Source: Streptomyces sp. E2N166 (GTDB lineage Bacteria; Actinomycetota; Actinomycetes; Streptomycetales; Streptomycetaceae). From it: a stretch of 43,001 bases of DNA. The notes under the pieces are model-generated. The model had not been told where the DNA came from. It saw only the letters and a list, made by a program, of their open reading frames with translations, and made no database searches. Below, piece after piece: positions 17,609 to 24,377 of this stretch; the stretch's first letter is position 1; the number at the start of each line of letters is the position of its first letter. The stretch lies in contig NZ_RAIF01000031.1 of assembly GCF_003671715.1 (NCBI RefSeq), positions 83,756 through 126,756 of the forward strand. Reading direction: 5' to 3'. A program made the position numbers and the translations under genes.

Positions 17609-18127
17609 ATGACTCACGGAATGCGGACGGATGCGTACACCTCGCATCCCGGCGGCGGAGACTGGCGGGAGAACGCCACCCGGTACGCCCTCCTGCCCCT
17701 ACGGATCTTTCTGGGCGTCACCTTCATCTACGCGGGCCTGGACAAACTCACGGACAGCGCCTTCATGAAGGACACGGGCGCCGGCTCGGTCGGCGACATG
17801 ATGCGTACCGTCCGCGACTCCTCGGCCATCCCCTCCCTGGTGGACCTGGCTCTGAAGAGCCCCGCCGGTTTCGGCTACGCCATCGCCCTGGGCGAGCTGG
17901 CGGTCGGCATCGGCACCCTGCTCGGACTGCTGACCCGACTGGCGGCGCTCGGCGGCGCGCTGATCTCGCTCAGCCTGTGGCTGACCGTCAGCTGGGCCTC
18001 CGACCCGTACTACTACGGCAACGACCTCCCGTACATGTTTTGCTGGGTCCCTCTCGTGCTGGCTGGCGCACCCCTCTGGTCACTGGATGCCCTGATCAGG
18101 AACCGACGCCGCAGGCGGGTCTACTAG
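17609..18127 (+). CDS. DoxX-family membrane protein with a swapped C-terminus
   Basis: A 172-residue DoxX-like protein with four predicted membrane helices (LRIFLGVTFIYAGLDKLTD; a second about residues 85-105; LGLLTRLAALGGALISLSLW; a last one ending VLAGAPLWSLDAL). The first 141 codons are host-like high-GC sequence. From codon 142 (TAC at 18032) onward the sequence is AT-richer and belongs to the inserted element, supplying MFCWVPLVLAG and the tail RNRRRRRVY. The displaced native 3' end, encoding YLMAWIPLVLAGAPLLSLDA, is found at 21026-21130. The hybrid is still open and should be functional. GAGAGG (17591-17596) serves ATG 17609 or the adjacent in-frame GTG 17606. The DoxX family is linked to respiratory or redox membrane complexes; the role here is unknown. 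Confidence 0.85.
   Translation: MTHGMRTDAYTSHPGGGDWRENATRYALLPLRIFLGVTFIYAGLDKLTDSAFMKDTGAGSVGDMMRTVRDSSAIPSLVDLALKSPAGFGYAIALGELAVGIGTLLGLLTRLAALGGALISLSLWLTVSWASDPYYYGNDLPYMFCWVPLVLAGAPLWSLDALIRNRRRRRVY
18032..18034. other. attL crossover (inferred)
   Basis: Host GACCTCCCGTAC joins element ATGTTTTGCTGG at the Tyr codon TAC. The same TAC occurs at 21026, and it is the only identity shared by both junctions, as expected for a serine integrase with a 2-3 base core. Confidence 0.6.
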
Positions 18128-18157
18128 GCCAGGAGCAGCGGCAAGACGGCATGAGAA

Positions 18158-18184
18158 GGCCCTCCAGCGTGGCACTGGAGGGCC
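18158..18184. terminator. Terminator between hybrid doxX and resolvase
   Basis: Perfect 10-base arms GGCCCTCCAG (18158-18167) and CTGGAGGGCC (18175-18184) with a 7-base loop between convergent genes. It is carried by the element, so the element brings both a new doxX end and its own terminator. Confidence 0.8.
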
Positions 18185-18199
18185 CCGGAGACTTCGCGC

Positions 18200-18781
18200 T
18201 CAGTCGGCCAGGTGTCGGTACAGGGTCGCCCTGGACACCCCCAGGGCCTCAGCTATGGCACTGACACTCTCTCCCTTGGCCTTCCTCGCCCTGGCCACGG
18301 TCAGAAGGTCATCCGTGATGACCGTGGGCCTTCCTCCGGTACGCCCCTGAGCCTTGGCAGCTTCCAGACCGGCCCTGGTCCTCTCAACGATCATGTCTCG
18401 CTCCAGCTCAGCGAAGGCAACCATCATCGTGAAGAAGAACTTTCCCTCTCCCTTGGGGGAGTAGCTACCGGCGAGAGTCCCAGTGAGGATGCGCAGAGCG
18501 ATCCCCTTACTGTGCAGCTCTTCAGCGATGGTGAGCACGTCCTTCGTGGACCTTCCAAGCCTGTCCAACTTCCAGACACAGAGGGTGTCTCCCTCCCTCA
18601 TGTAGTCCAGCGCTGCCAGTAGGCCCGGACGCTCAGTGTTCTTGCCGGACAGCTTGTCTTCGAACACCTTGGAGCATCCCGCCTCTGCCAGGGCGTCAGC
18701 CTGTAGCTGTGCATCCTGAGCCTTGGTGCTGACTCGCTTGTATCCGGTCAGGTGGCCTGTGGTGCTCTGTGTCGTCGCCAT
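18200..18781 (-). CDS. Small serine recombinase (resolvase/invertase family)
   Basis: A 193-residue enzyme of the Tn3 resolvase / Hin invertase type. The N-terminal catalytic domain has GYKRVSTKAQD with nucleophile Ser18, then LSGKNTERPGL, the conserved LDRLGRSTKDVL, and an E helix (FAELERDMIVERTRAGLEAAK). A C-terminal helix-turn-helix follows (ESVSAIAEALGVSRATLYRHLAD). Such proteins cut and rejoin DNA at paired res or inversion sites. The ATG at 18781 opens onto an intergenic region with eight GAGAC/GTCTC motifs, the usual place for a res site. It is the second recombinase of the element, convergent with doxX. It may resolve dimers or have deleted the middle of a larger element. Confidence 0.9.
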   Translation of the reverse strand: MATTQSTTGHLTGYKRVSTKAQDAQLQADALAEAGCSKVFEDKLSGKNTERPGLLAALDYMREGDTLCVWKLDRLGRSTKDVLTIAEELHSKGIALRILTGTLAGSYSPKGEGKFFFTMMVAFAELERDMIVERTRAGLEAAKAQGRTGGRPTVITDDLLTVARARKAKGESVSAIAEALGVSRATLYRHLAD

Positions 18782-18790
18782 GCCCCCAGT

Positions 18791-18932
18791 GTCTCATAAA
18801 CGTGTCTCGATAGGTAGTGAGACGGGGAGGTTACGAGACGGGTACTGAGACATGCCAAGCATGGGTGAAACGGGCATGCCGGTGAAGGTTGAGAGTGTCT
18901 CGCAAAGCATCGATTCTGAGACGGCATGAGAC
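18791..18932. promoter_or_regulatory. Candidate res/operator region: eight GAGAC motifs
   Basis: GTCTC occurs at 18791, 18804 and 18897, and its reverse complement GAGAC (as TGAGAC or CGAGAC) at 18818, 18834, 18846, 18917 and 18927. The first copy, TGTCTCATAA, is one base from the Tn3-type resolvase half-site TGTCTGATAA as I recall it. The set begins ten bases upstream of the resolvase start, as res sites do, and probably also covers its promoter. Confidence 0.5.
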
Positions 18933-19034
18933 GCCCTCTGCACCCTCATGTCATGCACCCCCGGGGTAATGCATGTACGGGTGCGTCATGTGAACCGCAG
19001 GAGCGCTGTCCTTCGATCCTGTACGGGTTTGAAG

Positions 19035-19064
19035 GCTCAGAAGGCTCTCTGAGAGCCTCTGAGC
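19035..19064. other. Long imperfect palindrome in the element
   Basis: GCTCAGAAGGCTCTC (19035-19049) pairs with GAGAGCCTCTGAGC (19051-19064), with one bulged base; the inner 17 bases are a perfect palindrome about T19050. It could be a binding site, a replication or packaging feature, or a structured RNA. Confidence 0.6.
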
Positions 19065-19160
19065 ATCCTGGATGGACTTTTGGGGGGGCCAGAGAGGGGT
19101 GCTAGGCCGTTAGAACGGCGTACAGGGCCCTTCCTTGGACGCTCTGTGCTGTGCTCTGCC

Positions 19161-19182
19161 TCCTCTGGCCTTACCCAGAGGA
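19161..19182 (+). other. Hairpin upstream of the zinc-finger ORF
   Basis: TCCTCTGG (19161-19168) and CCAGAGGA (19175-19182) are perfect 8-base arms with a 6-base loop. It is followed by AT-rich GTAAATAG. Confidence 0.55.
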
Positions 19183-19203
19183 GTAAATAGAGTCACCGCA
19201 ATG

Positions 19204-19235
19204 GGACCGGTTGGGTACGCCTAGCCGGTCCTTTT
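19204..19235 (+). terminator. Intrinsic terminator with T-run
   Basis: GGACCGG (19204-19210) and CCGGTCC (19225-19231) form a 7-base stem with a 14-base loop followed by TTTT. It is the only hairpin here with a T-tract, which is unusual for the host and typical of phage or plasmid DNA. No clear gene ends at it, so it may close a short noncoding RNA made from 18933-19200. Confidence 0.55.
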
Positions 19236-19248
19236 GCATGTCTGGAGA

Positions 19249-19425
19249 ATGTCAGTGTCAGAGACTCGGGTATGTCCAAGGTGTAAGCGGACACTGCCTG
19301 TCTCGATGTTCAGGAAAGATCCTCGCCGTAAAGGTGGCAGGGCAGGAAACTGCCAGGATTGTCGTTGGGAACAGAAGACTGGTGAGTTGGCTCCCTGGAG
19401 ATCAGAGAGCCAGAGCGGCGAGTGA
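19249..19425 (+). CDS. Small zinc-finger protein of the inserted element
   Basis: A 58-residue basic protein with two CxxC pairs, CPRCKRTLPVSMF and NCQDCRW, about 30 residues apart and separated by the basic RKDPRRKGGRAG. The arrangement (C-x2-C, L-P-x3-F, basic Gly-rich turn, C-x2-C) resembles the zinc-binding start of small phage HNH or recombination endonucleases, but the His-Asn-His part is absent, so it may be a truncated or stand-alone binding domain. GGAG at 19244-19247 suits GTG 19255 better than ATG 19249, which would shorten it by two residues. It lies between the resolvase and integrase and is convergent with the integrase. Confidence 0.55.
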   Translation: MSVSETRVCPRCKRTLPVSMFRKDPRRKGGRAGNCQDCRWEQKTGELAPWRSESQSGE

Positions 19426-19433
19426 TTTATTCC

Positions 19434-20984
19434 TTAATGAATAGTGAATGGCTGATGCATACTCTTCCCTAGGTCGACCTCTGCGCCGAAGTCGACCGTA
19501 TTCGATACGCCCTTAACGAGGGGATTAAGTCGGATACTGACTCCCGCTTTCAGTAGGTGACGCGTCCTCTCATCTTTGTTCCCTACGTTCCTCTCCCACA
19601 TGTGTCGGAAGGTCTCTCCTGTGTCCCGGTATTCGTAGCGGTCGGGCTTATCGCCTTCTGTCGACAAGGAGTCGTGCTCTTCGAACAGGGCCGCAATTTC
19701 CTCCTCGGTGGACTTCTTGGCGAACCCGGAAGAGTTCTTGCCGCCGGGGCGGATAGACCTCTGAAGTTCCGTTACGTATTGCTCAATCTCGTGAAGCCTC
19801 TGAGTATTGTTTGATCCCTTGACGTAGTAGCGCTCATACATGGGGACATCGCCGATGACCCCCAGAATGATTGTCTCTACAACTTCCTCGACCTTCTCGG
19901 CCCTGAATGCATACCCTCTGCCGCAGGAATTGCGGTTGGCTGACTTGTTGCAGCGGTATACAGGCTTGCCCTGTTGCCGCTCCGGATTGAAGAGATACAG
20001 GTTCCTGCCACACCCGCCACACAGTACGATTCCACGATATGCAGTTGTATTTTTGATGGAGCGACGGGCAGCGCTGGGTCGCCCATTCATTTCCTCCTGG
20101 AGCTTGGCCCATTCGTCGTCTGTGAGAATCGGGTCAGCCATTCTGATCTTTCCCGCAGAAGTCACAATGGGCTGAGACGTCCCGTATTTCTTCCCGGGCA
20201 CCTTCACTTCCTCGCACTTCCAGCCGAGGATGGTCTCAGACCTCAGAATGGAAGTGACGGTGCGACTGCGCCATATCGGCATAGAGTCGCCGTTATTTTT
20301 TCGGCGGTTCGACATCCTCTCAGCTCCAGGGGAGGGAACGCCTCTGGTATTGAGGTCGTCACAGATGGCCGAGTAAGGCTCTCCGTCCTCAACTACTCGC
20401 TTATAAAGCTCCCGAATCACGCTCTTTTGGGTCTCGCGTACTCGGAGTCTCATTGTTCCGTCGGCGTCACGGAATGACTCGTAACCGTACGGAGGATTTC
20501 CCTTGGCCCAGACATCCTTGGGCTTTGCATAGCTCTGGAAAGACTTGACGCGCATTGAGATGTTCTGCGCCTCGGTCTCGGCGATAGCCGCAAACAAATC
20601 AATGATAACGGCTCTGAAAGGGCCGACCATGTCGAGTGCAGGTTCCTTGGCTGAAACCAGGGACTTACCCCCGTGAGCCGTCGCCCATTTGATCATGTCC
20701 TGCATGTCTACGACTTTGCGGACGAACCTGTCCATCTTCCAGAAAAGCAGAAGGTCGAATTCTGGGGCTCGATTATTCAGCCATTCCCCGAGTTCCGGCC
20801 TGTCGAATGGGTGAGATTTGGTGGCGGAGATATGAGCATCCCTCGCTACTCCCACCACCTGCCATCCCAGGTTCTGCCTCTCCTCGACGTAGGCCATGCA
20901 GTCCTGTAGCTGCCGCTCCAGGGAGGTGGATGCGTCGGTCTCGTTGCTGATCCGCAGGGCGATCAGTACCCGCACAGTCTTCAC
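19434..20984 (-). CDS. Large serine integrase
   Basis: A 516-residue phage-type integrase. The catalytic domain has ALRIS with nucleophile Ser13, LERQLQDC, the KMDRFVRKVVD motif and an E helix (AIAETEAQNISMRVKS). A recombinase domain follows (PPYGYESF ... ICDDLNTRGVPSPG ... VTSILRSETILGWK), then the zinc ribbon CGGCG with a second pair of cysteines about 30 residues on (YRCNKSANRNSCGRG), and a C-terminal helical, coiled-coil-like region. It should join attP and attB without host factors. Its start lies about 40 bases from the right junction (21026), where integrase genes of integrated elements usually sit. AT-rich codon use marks it as foreign. Length and domain order are complete, so it is probably active. 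Confidence 0.93.
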   Translation of the reverse strand: MKTVRVLIALRISNETDASTSLERQLQDCMAYVEERQNLGWQVVGVARDAHISATKSHPFDRPELGEWLNNRAPEFDLLLFWKMDRFVRKVVDMQDMIKWATAHGGKSLVSAKEPALDMVGPFRAVIIDLFAAIAETEAQNISMRVKSFQSYAKPKDVWAKGNPPYGYESFRDADGTMRLRVRETQKSVIRELYKRVVEDGEPYSAICDDLNTRGVPSPGAERMSNRRKNNGDSMPIWRSRTVTSILRSETILGWKCEEVKVPGKKYGTSQPIVTSAGKIRMADPILTDDEWAKLQEEMNGRPSAARRSIKNTTAYRGIVLCGGCGRNLYLFNPERQQGKPVYRCNKSANRNSCGRGYAFRAEKVEEVVETIILGVIGDVPMYERYYVKGSNNTQRLHEIEQYVTELQRSIRPGGKNSSGFAKKSTEEEIAALFEEHDSLSTEGDKPDRYEYRDTGETFRHMWERNVGNKDERTRHLLKAGVSIRLNPLVKGVSNTVDFGAEVDLGKSMHQPFTIH

Positions 20985-21025
20985 AGTCTGTGACCCTACA
21001 ACAGCAGTACGCCAGTACCCTCGCC

Positions 21026-21028
21026 TAC
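21026..21028. other. attR crossover (inferred)
   Basis: Element sequence ending CCCTCGCC meets TAC and then host CTCATGGCCTGG. Joining the two host sides predicts attB as GACCTCCCG-TAC-CTCATGGCC, an uninterrupted doxX frame. Confidence 0.6.
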
Positions 21029-21130
21029 CTCATGGCCTGGATCCCCCTCGTCCTCGCGGGCGCCCCGCTGCTGTCACTGGACGCCGCTCTGCGCTCCCGC
21101 CGACGCCGGCGGACGGGCGGGTACCGGTAG
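21026..21130 (+). pseudogene. Displaced native 3' end of doxX
   Basis: Thirty-four codons and a stop, reading YLMAWIPLVLAGAPLLSLDA then ALRSRRRRRTGGYR. It aligns codon for codon with the C-terminus of the hybrid DoxX at 18032-18127 (PLVLAGAP-[LW]-SLDA, then RRRRR) but has host-like high GC. It has no start codon of its own and is the original end of the gene at 17609, separated by the inserted element. Confidence 0.85.
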
Positions 21131-21209
21131 TCGCCGGCGGGGCACCGGTAGTCGCCCACGGATACCGGTAGTCCATTGCGGGTACCGGTTTTCGCCCACG
21201 GATACCGGT
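21123..21209. repeat. Five ACCGGT sites at 20-21-base spacing
   Basis: ACCGGT begins at 21123, 21144, 21164, 21184 and 21204, the centre of an imperfect 20-base tandem repeat (TACCGGTAGTCGCCCACGGA and variants). Spacing is close to two helical turns. It starts at the native doxX stop codon and ends 27 bases before the end of the minus-strand gene at 21236. Confidence 0.85.
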
Positions 21210-21235
21210 GGCTCTCTGCGGATGTGGGCGGTCCG

Positions 21236-21478
21236 TCAGCCGGGCAGGTCTGCCCGGGGCTCGTCCCTGCCCGAGCGGAGTGCTCCGCGGCGTCGGTGTG
21301 CGGCCTGGGCCAGGACCCCGACCGCTCCCGCGGTACAGAGGCCGCCCACGACGAGGGGGATCAGCACGAACCACGGCGTTTCCCAGAGGCCGCCCGCGTC
21401 GCCGGCGTAGATGACGCCTGTCAGGGTCAGGAAGAAGCCGGCGACCAGTCGTCCGGGCTGGAACCTATGGCGTAGCAC
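21236..21478 (-). CDS. Small membrane protein paired with the PspC protein
   Basis: An 80-residue protein with two hydrophobic segments (LVAGFFLTLTGVIYAG, residues about 11-26, and WFVLIPLVVGGLCTAGAVGVLAQA, about 36-59) and a basic, Arg-rich tail. It overlaps the end of the upstream PspC-domain gene by 14 bases, so it is translated from the same message and probably belongs to the same envelope complex. I recognise no named family. Topology is expected to be a hairpin with both ends inside. Confidence 0.7.
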   Translation of the reverse strand: MLRHRFQPGRLVAGFFLTLTGVIYAGDAGGLWETPWFVLIPLVVGGLCTAGAVGVLAQAAHRRRGALRSGRDEPRADLPG

Positions 21479-22901
21479 GGGTCACCTCCGCCTGTCCGAC
21501 GCCGACCTGGAGGTCGAGGTCGAGCGTGCCGGCGTTCTTGCCGCCCGTGGTGGGGGCCAGAGTGATCTCCTTGTGCTTGCCCGGTGCCACGTCCACGTCC
21601 TTCTTGTCGTCGCCGGGCAGCTGGATGTCGCCCACGCCCACCTCGACGCTCAGCCGCACCGTCACGTCCTGCGGCACGACGACCTGTATTCGGCCCATGC
21701 CCACGTCCGCCCGGGTGGTCACCGTCTGCCCCTCGGCCAGGTCCAGCCCGGACAGGTCGAGGGTGCCGCTGCCGGTACCGATGTCGTACTGCTCGCGTAC
21801 GCCGGCCGCCGTCGTGGGCTCCCAGGTGGTCCGGACCCAATCGGTGCCGACGTCCTCGGGCACGGCGGTCGCCCCGGCGAGCAGGCCCGCCGTGATGACC
21901 GCCAGGAAGATCGAACCGGCCCCCGTGCGCCCCAGGAAGGCGCTGACCGCGATGCCGACGCCGAAGACGGCGAGGGCGCAGGCCAGGCCGGTCTGCAGAC
22001 TGGTGCCGAGCGGGTGTTCGTCCCAGGTCAGCCGGGTGCCGAGGAATGCCGCGAGCAGGGCGAGGAGGAACACGGCACCGCCGATTCCGCGGGGACCGCG
22101 CGGTTGCGGGGACCGCGCGCGCCGGTCGTTCGCGGCGGGGCGGTCATGGCCCTGGCCGCCGCGGCCGATGTTGACGGCCGCCGCGATGTCGCGGGCCTCG
22201 GAGTCCGGTGGGCCCCACAGATAGCCCGTCCCGCCGACGTGGGTGCCGTCCTTGACTATGGGGTCGCGCCACCAGGAGGGCCAAGTGAACATGATCGGGG
22301 GCGCCTGGGCCTCCGGTGGAGCGTCGGCGGCGGCCTGGGCGGAGAGCGGATCGGGGTCGGGAGCCTTCCGCTGCCTGGACCAGTACCCGGCGCCCGCGAG
22401 GACGAGGGAGAGGACGACGGCGAAGGTCAGCACTCCGCCGTTGTTCAGCATGGTCAGGAAGACCCCGCAGCCGACCAGGGCGAACAGCACGGCCGCCAGC
22501 GCCTGGCCGTCGACCCGGCCGGTCAGCAGCTTGCGCACCTCGTTCTCGTCCTCGTCGTCGTAAGGGACGAAGAGCCAGGCGAAGCCGTAGAAGATGAGAC
22601 CGATGCCGCCGGTCGCGGAGAGCACGGCGAGGGTGATCCGGAAGATCACCGGATCCATGTCGCACTGCCGCCCCAGGCCCGCGCACACCCCGGCGAGCGT
22701 CTTGTGCCGCCGGTCGCGCCGGAACCTGTGGGGCGGGCCGGGGACATCGGCGCCGGCGTGGGCGCCCGCGTCGGCCGCGGCACCGCGCGCGGCGTCCGAG
22801 GCATCCGCGGCGGGCGCGGCGCCCTGCGGCCCGGCGCCCAGCGGAGGGCGCGGGCCGGGGCCGGGTCCCGGACCCGTCGCGGCGTGCTCGTGATCTGTCA
22901 T
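21465..22901 (-). CDS. PspC-domain membrane protein with LiaF-like C-terminal domain
   Basis: A 478-residue protein. After a disordered Gly/Pro/Ala-rich start comes a PspC domain (FRRDRRHKTLAGVCAGLGRQ ... LIFYGFAWLFVPYDDEDE, residues about 58-120), then several further membrane helices. A C-terminal beta-rich domain follows (GSGTLDLSGLDLAEG, VGMGRIQVVVPQDV, VEVGVGDIQLPG), which is the pattern of the LiaF/DUF2154-type sensor domain. By analogy with Lia and Psp systems it should sense envelope stress and hold back or tune the kinase encoded divergently at 23082. ATG 22901 is used because homology begins soon after; the frame is open far upstream only by GC bias. It forms an operon with the 80-residue protein. 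Confidence 0.82.
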   Translation of the reverse strand: MTDHEHAATGPGPGPGPRPPLGAGPQGAAPAADASDAARGAAADAGAHAGADVPGPPHRFRRDRRHKTLAGVCAGLGRQCDMDPVIFRITLAVLSATGGIGLIFYGFAWLFVPYDDEDENEVRKLLTGRVDGQALAAVLFALVGCGVFLTMLNNGGVLTFAVVLSLVLAGAGYWSRQRKAPDPDPLSAQAAADAPPEAQAPPIMFTWPSWWRDPIVKDGTHVGGTGYLWGPPDSEARDIAAAVNIGRGGQGHDRPAANDRRARSPQPRGPRGIGGAVFLLALLAAFLGTRLTWDEHPLGTSLQTGLACALAVFGVGIAVSAFLGRTGAGSIFLAVITAGLLAGATAVPEDVGTDWVRTTWEPTTAAGVREQYDIGTGSGTLDLSGLDLAEGQTVTTRADVGMGRIQVVVPQDVTVRLSVEVGVGDIQLPGDDKKDVDVAPGKHKEITLAPTTGGKNAGTLDLDLQVGVGQAEVTRATP

Positions 22902-22944
22902 GAGTCCATGGTGACGGGCGCGGCGCCGTGACGGCAGTCGGTTC

Positions 22945-23044
22945 GACCCTGGTCGGACCCTGATATCGGCCCTGACACGACGCCGGGGGAGTGTTCGAGG
23001 ATCCCCGGGCCCGAAGATCAGGGGAGTCTCGGGGGCCGACCCTG
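22945..23044. promoter_or_regulatory. Divergent promoter region with GACCCTG repeats
   Basis: GACCCTG at 22945 and 22956, GGCCCTG at 22968 and GACCCTG again at 23038. The first three are 11 and 12 bases apart, on one face of the helix, between the PspC-protein and sensor-kinase genes. They are good candidates for the binding site of the response regulator encoded at 24374. Confidence 0.4.
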
Positions 23045-23081
23045 ATGCTCCGGCTCCCCCGGCCGTGTGACCATCTGTGTC

Positions 23082-24377
23082 ATGCCGGAAGCCGCAGCTG
23101 CAGCACCACTCGTCGAACCGCGGCCGCCGCGCAAGCTCTACCGCAGCAGCGACGGACGCTGGCTCGGTGGCGTGGCGCGGGGGCTCGCCGGACACCTCGG
23201 GCTGCCCGTCATCTGGGTGCGGTTCGCCTTCGTCGGCCTGTTCATGGCCGACGGCCTGGGCGCGCTGCTGTACGCGGCCTTCTGGTTCTTCGTACCGCTG
23301 GGCGTCGGCGGTGTCGACGCGCAGCGGCCGCCGTCCCTGGTCACCTCCGAGACCTCGCCGGACGGCCGCCGCAGACTCGTCGCCCGCAAGCCCGACAAGG
23401 GCCAGATCGTCGCCCTGCTCCTCATGGTCGTCGTGGCCCTGGTCTTCGTGGGCAACGTCGACCTCGGCGGCGGAGCCAAGGCCTACCTCTGGCCGACCGT
23501 GCTCGTCGGCGCCGGCGTCGCCCTCGTCTGGCGCCAGGCGGACAACGCCCGCAGGGCCCGCTGGGCCGAGGTCGGACGCCACCGGCGCACCGTCACCCTG
23601 CTGCGCTCCGTGGCCGGCGTCCTGCTGGTGACGGCCGGTGTCACCGGCATCTTCGTCCTCCAGGGATCCGCCGCCCACCTCGGCTCCGTCCTGCAGGCGG
23701 CCCTCGCCGTCCTCGTCGGTATAACGCTCCTCGCCGGCCCTTACCTGGTGCGCATGACGCAGGACCTCTCCGAGGAGCGGCTGATGCGCATCCGGGCCCA
23801 GGAGCGGGCCGAGGTCGCCGCCCACGTCCACGACTCGGTGCTGCACACCCTGACCTTGATCCAGCGCAACGCGGAGAGCGCGGGCGAGGTGCGCCGTCTC
23901 GCCCGCGCCCAGGAGCGCGACCTGCGCGCCTGGCTCTACAAGCCGGAGGGCAACGGCAAGGACGAGGACGACGAGCCCACCACCCTCGCCGAGGCCGTGA
24001 AGCGCGATGCCGCGGAGGTCGAGGACAAGCACGGCGTCCCCATCGAGGTCGTGGTGGTCGGCGACTGCCCGCTCGACGAGAGAATCAGCGCACAGATGCA
24101 GGCGGGACGCGAGGCGATGGTGAACGCCGCCAAGTACGGTGGCGAGGGCGGCGCCGTACAGGTCTTCGCCGAAGTCGAGGGCAGGACGGTCTTCGTGTCC
24201 GTCCGGGACCGCGGCCCCGGCTTCGACCTCGACTCGATACCCGCCGACCGGATGGGCGTCAGAGAATCGATCATCGGCCGCATGGAGCGCAACGGCGGCA
24301 CGGCGCGGCTGCGCGCGGTGCCGGACGGCGGCACGGAGGTCGAGCTGGAGATGGAGAGGGCGGAGAAGACGTCATGA
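23082..24377 (+). CDS. Sensor histidine kinase with N-terminal PspC domain
   Basis: A 431-residue kinase. Residues about 17-75 are a PspC domain (LYRSSDGRWLGGVARGLAGHLG ... YAAFWFFVPLG), followed by further membrane segments. The HisKA_3-type dimerisation helix is AAHVHDSVLHTLTLIQRNA, with phospho-acceptor His250, and the ATPase domain has REAMVNAAKYGG (N box) and DRGPGFD (G box). It should phosphorylate the regulator that follows, whose start overlaps its stop (ATGA at 24374). The gene is divergent from another PspC protein, so the system has a PspC module on both the sensor and its likely partner. ATG 23082 is chosen; an in-frame GTG at 23067 is possible. Confidence 0.9.
   Translation: MPEAAAAAPLVEPRPPRKLYRSSDGRWLGGVARGLAGHLGLPVIWVRFAFVGLFMADGLGALLYAAFWFFVPLGVGGVDAQRPPSLVTSETSPDGRRRLVARKPDKGQIVALLLMVVVALVFVGNVDLGGGAKAYLWPTVLVGAGVALVWRQADNARRARWAEVGRHRRTVTLLRSVAGVLLVTAGVTGIFVLQGSAAHLGSVLQAALAVLVGITLLAGPYLVRMTQDLSEERLMRIRAQERAEVAAHVHDSVLHTLTLIQRNAESAGEVRRLARAQERDLRAWLYKPEGNGKDEDDEPTTLAEAVKRDAAEVEDKHGVPIEVVVVGDCPLDERISAQMQAGREAMVNAAKYGGEGGAVQVFAEVEGRTVFVSVRDRGPGFDLDSIPADRMGVRESIIGRMERNGGTARLRAVPDGGTEVELEMERAEKTS

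Larger units (their letters stand above)
18035..21025. mobile_element. Compact serine-integrase element inserted in doxX (~3 kb)
   Basis: Bounded by a shared TAC inside a doxX reading frame: on the left host codons pass into AT-rich sequence (18034/18035), on the right AT-rich sequence passes into host codons (21025/21026). Contents in order: substitute doxX 3' end, resolvase (minus), repeat-rich noncoding DNA, 58-residue zinc-finger ORF (plus), large serine integrase (minus) beside the right end. There are no replication, transfer, capsid or obvious cargo genes, so it is either a minimal integrative element or what is left of a temperate phage or ICE. The lower GC content and codon use (TTT, TTG, ATA) mark it as recently acquired. 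Confidence 0.8.

Noticed and set aside
19211..19444. 77-codon frame overlapping the zinc-finger ORF
   Set aside because: It begins inside the terminator hairpin, has no RBS, and the other frame has paired CxxC motifs and a GGAG.
18200..21025. The element as a transposon with terminal inverted repeats
   Set aside because: No inverted repeats or target duplication at the ends; the ends lie in one gene and share only TAC, which fits site-specific integration.
21411..22931. 506-codon plus-strand frame opposite the PspC protein gene
   Set aside because: The minus strand has a PspC domain and membrane helices; the plus frame is low-complexity shadow.
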